Positions 13,442-13,494 of a stretch of DNA of 13,494 bases are shown one piece after another. Position numbers and translations under genes: made by a program. The notes below the pieces were generated by a model. It was not told where the DNA came from and made no database searches. It saw only the letters and a program-made list of their open reading frames with translations. Every line of letters begins with the position of its first letter. The first letter of the stretch is position 1. The stretch spans positions 1 to 13,494 of the forward strand of contig WFWQ01000064.1 in the NCBI GenBank assembly GCA_015491015.1, read 5' to 3'. This stretch comes from Patescibacteria group bacterium (GTDB lineage: Bacteria; Patescibacteriota; Minisyncoccia; Minisyncoccales; S141-161).

Positions 13442-13470
13442 TTGAAAATTTTGTTTAGTTCTTTTAAATT
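13442..13470 (+). promoter_or_regulatory. Candidate promoter for the gene at the right edge
   Basis: TTGAAA (13442-13447), a 17-base spacer and TAAATT (13465-13470) would start transcription near 13477, about 5 bases before the ATG at 13482. The -35 matches five of six consensus bases and the -10 matches four. Confidence 0.35.
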
Positions 13471-13481
13471 TAAAATATATT

Positions 13482-13494
13482 ATGGAAAAAGAAG
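13482..13494 (+). CDS. Possible start of a further gene, cut by the window edge
   Basis: An ATG followed by GAA AAA GAA (Met-Glu-Lys-Glu) is open to the end of the window and lies just after a plausible promoter. Only four codons are visible, so no function can be given. Confidence 0.25.

Noticed and set aside
1..13494. CRISPR array, insertion sequence, prophage, or recoded stop codons
   Set aside because: No spaced direct repeats, transposase or phage genes, or terminal inverted repeats were seen. TGA is used as a normal stop in two ATGA overlaps, so code 25 (SR1/Gracilibacteria) does not apply.

Overview
The window comes from a compact, low-GC (about one third G+C by eye), lysine-rich bacterial genome. 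The combination suggests a Patescibacteria/CPR-type bacterium, possibly thermophilic. It contains tightly overlapping type IV pilus genes with no outer-membrane secretin or PilP in view, a small SIS-fold phosphoglucose/phosphomannose isomerase, RNase Y, an archaeal-type ATP-dependent DNA ligase, and few Shine-Dalgarno sites. The lineage is inferred from gene content and could be another deep-branching monoderm group. TGA acts as a normal stop (two ATGA start/stop overlaps), so the code is the standard bacterial one.

Minus strand, 10-7960: one nine-gene type IV pilus operon, read right to left. The order is pilC (inner-membrane platform), a large PilV-like prepilin, a PilW-like prepilin, a PilX-like protein, a secreted two-domain Ig-like protein with a poly-Gly/Cys tail, pilM, pilN, pilO, and a small membrane protein in the place where pilP would be expected. 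Neighbours overlap by 4-26 bases or are separated by 2-3 bases. The set makes a PilM-PilN-PilO-PilC assembly platform, three minor pilin-like subunits and one surface protein. The main pilin, the PilB/PilT motors and prepilin peptidase are not in the window.

Plus strand, 7961-9686: a divergent intergenic region with two interleaved promoters, then rny (RNase Y). A tRNA-Ser(UGA) gene starts two bases after the rny stop and appears to have its own promoter inside the last rny codons.

Minus strand, 9708-11271: a two-gene operon, pgi/pmi-like isomerase followed by trmH-like tRNA methyltransferase. It converges on the tRNA gene, and a heptamer repeat runs through the junction. Plus strand, 11350-13098: an ATP-dependent DNA ligase, divergent from the isomerase.

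Tail, 13099-13494: a 28-codon ORF on the minus strand encodes a peptide with eight cysteines (metallothionein-like). After it comes about 200 bases of AT-rich sequence with no gene seen, and then a possible start of another plus-strand gene at the edge.

The most unusual items are the CFI-box-like tail with a changed core on the Ig-like protein of the pilus operon, the cysteine-rich mini-protein, the prepilin with three extra beta-domain repeats, and several promoters placed so that transcripts would be leaderless or nearly so.
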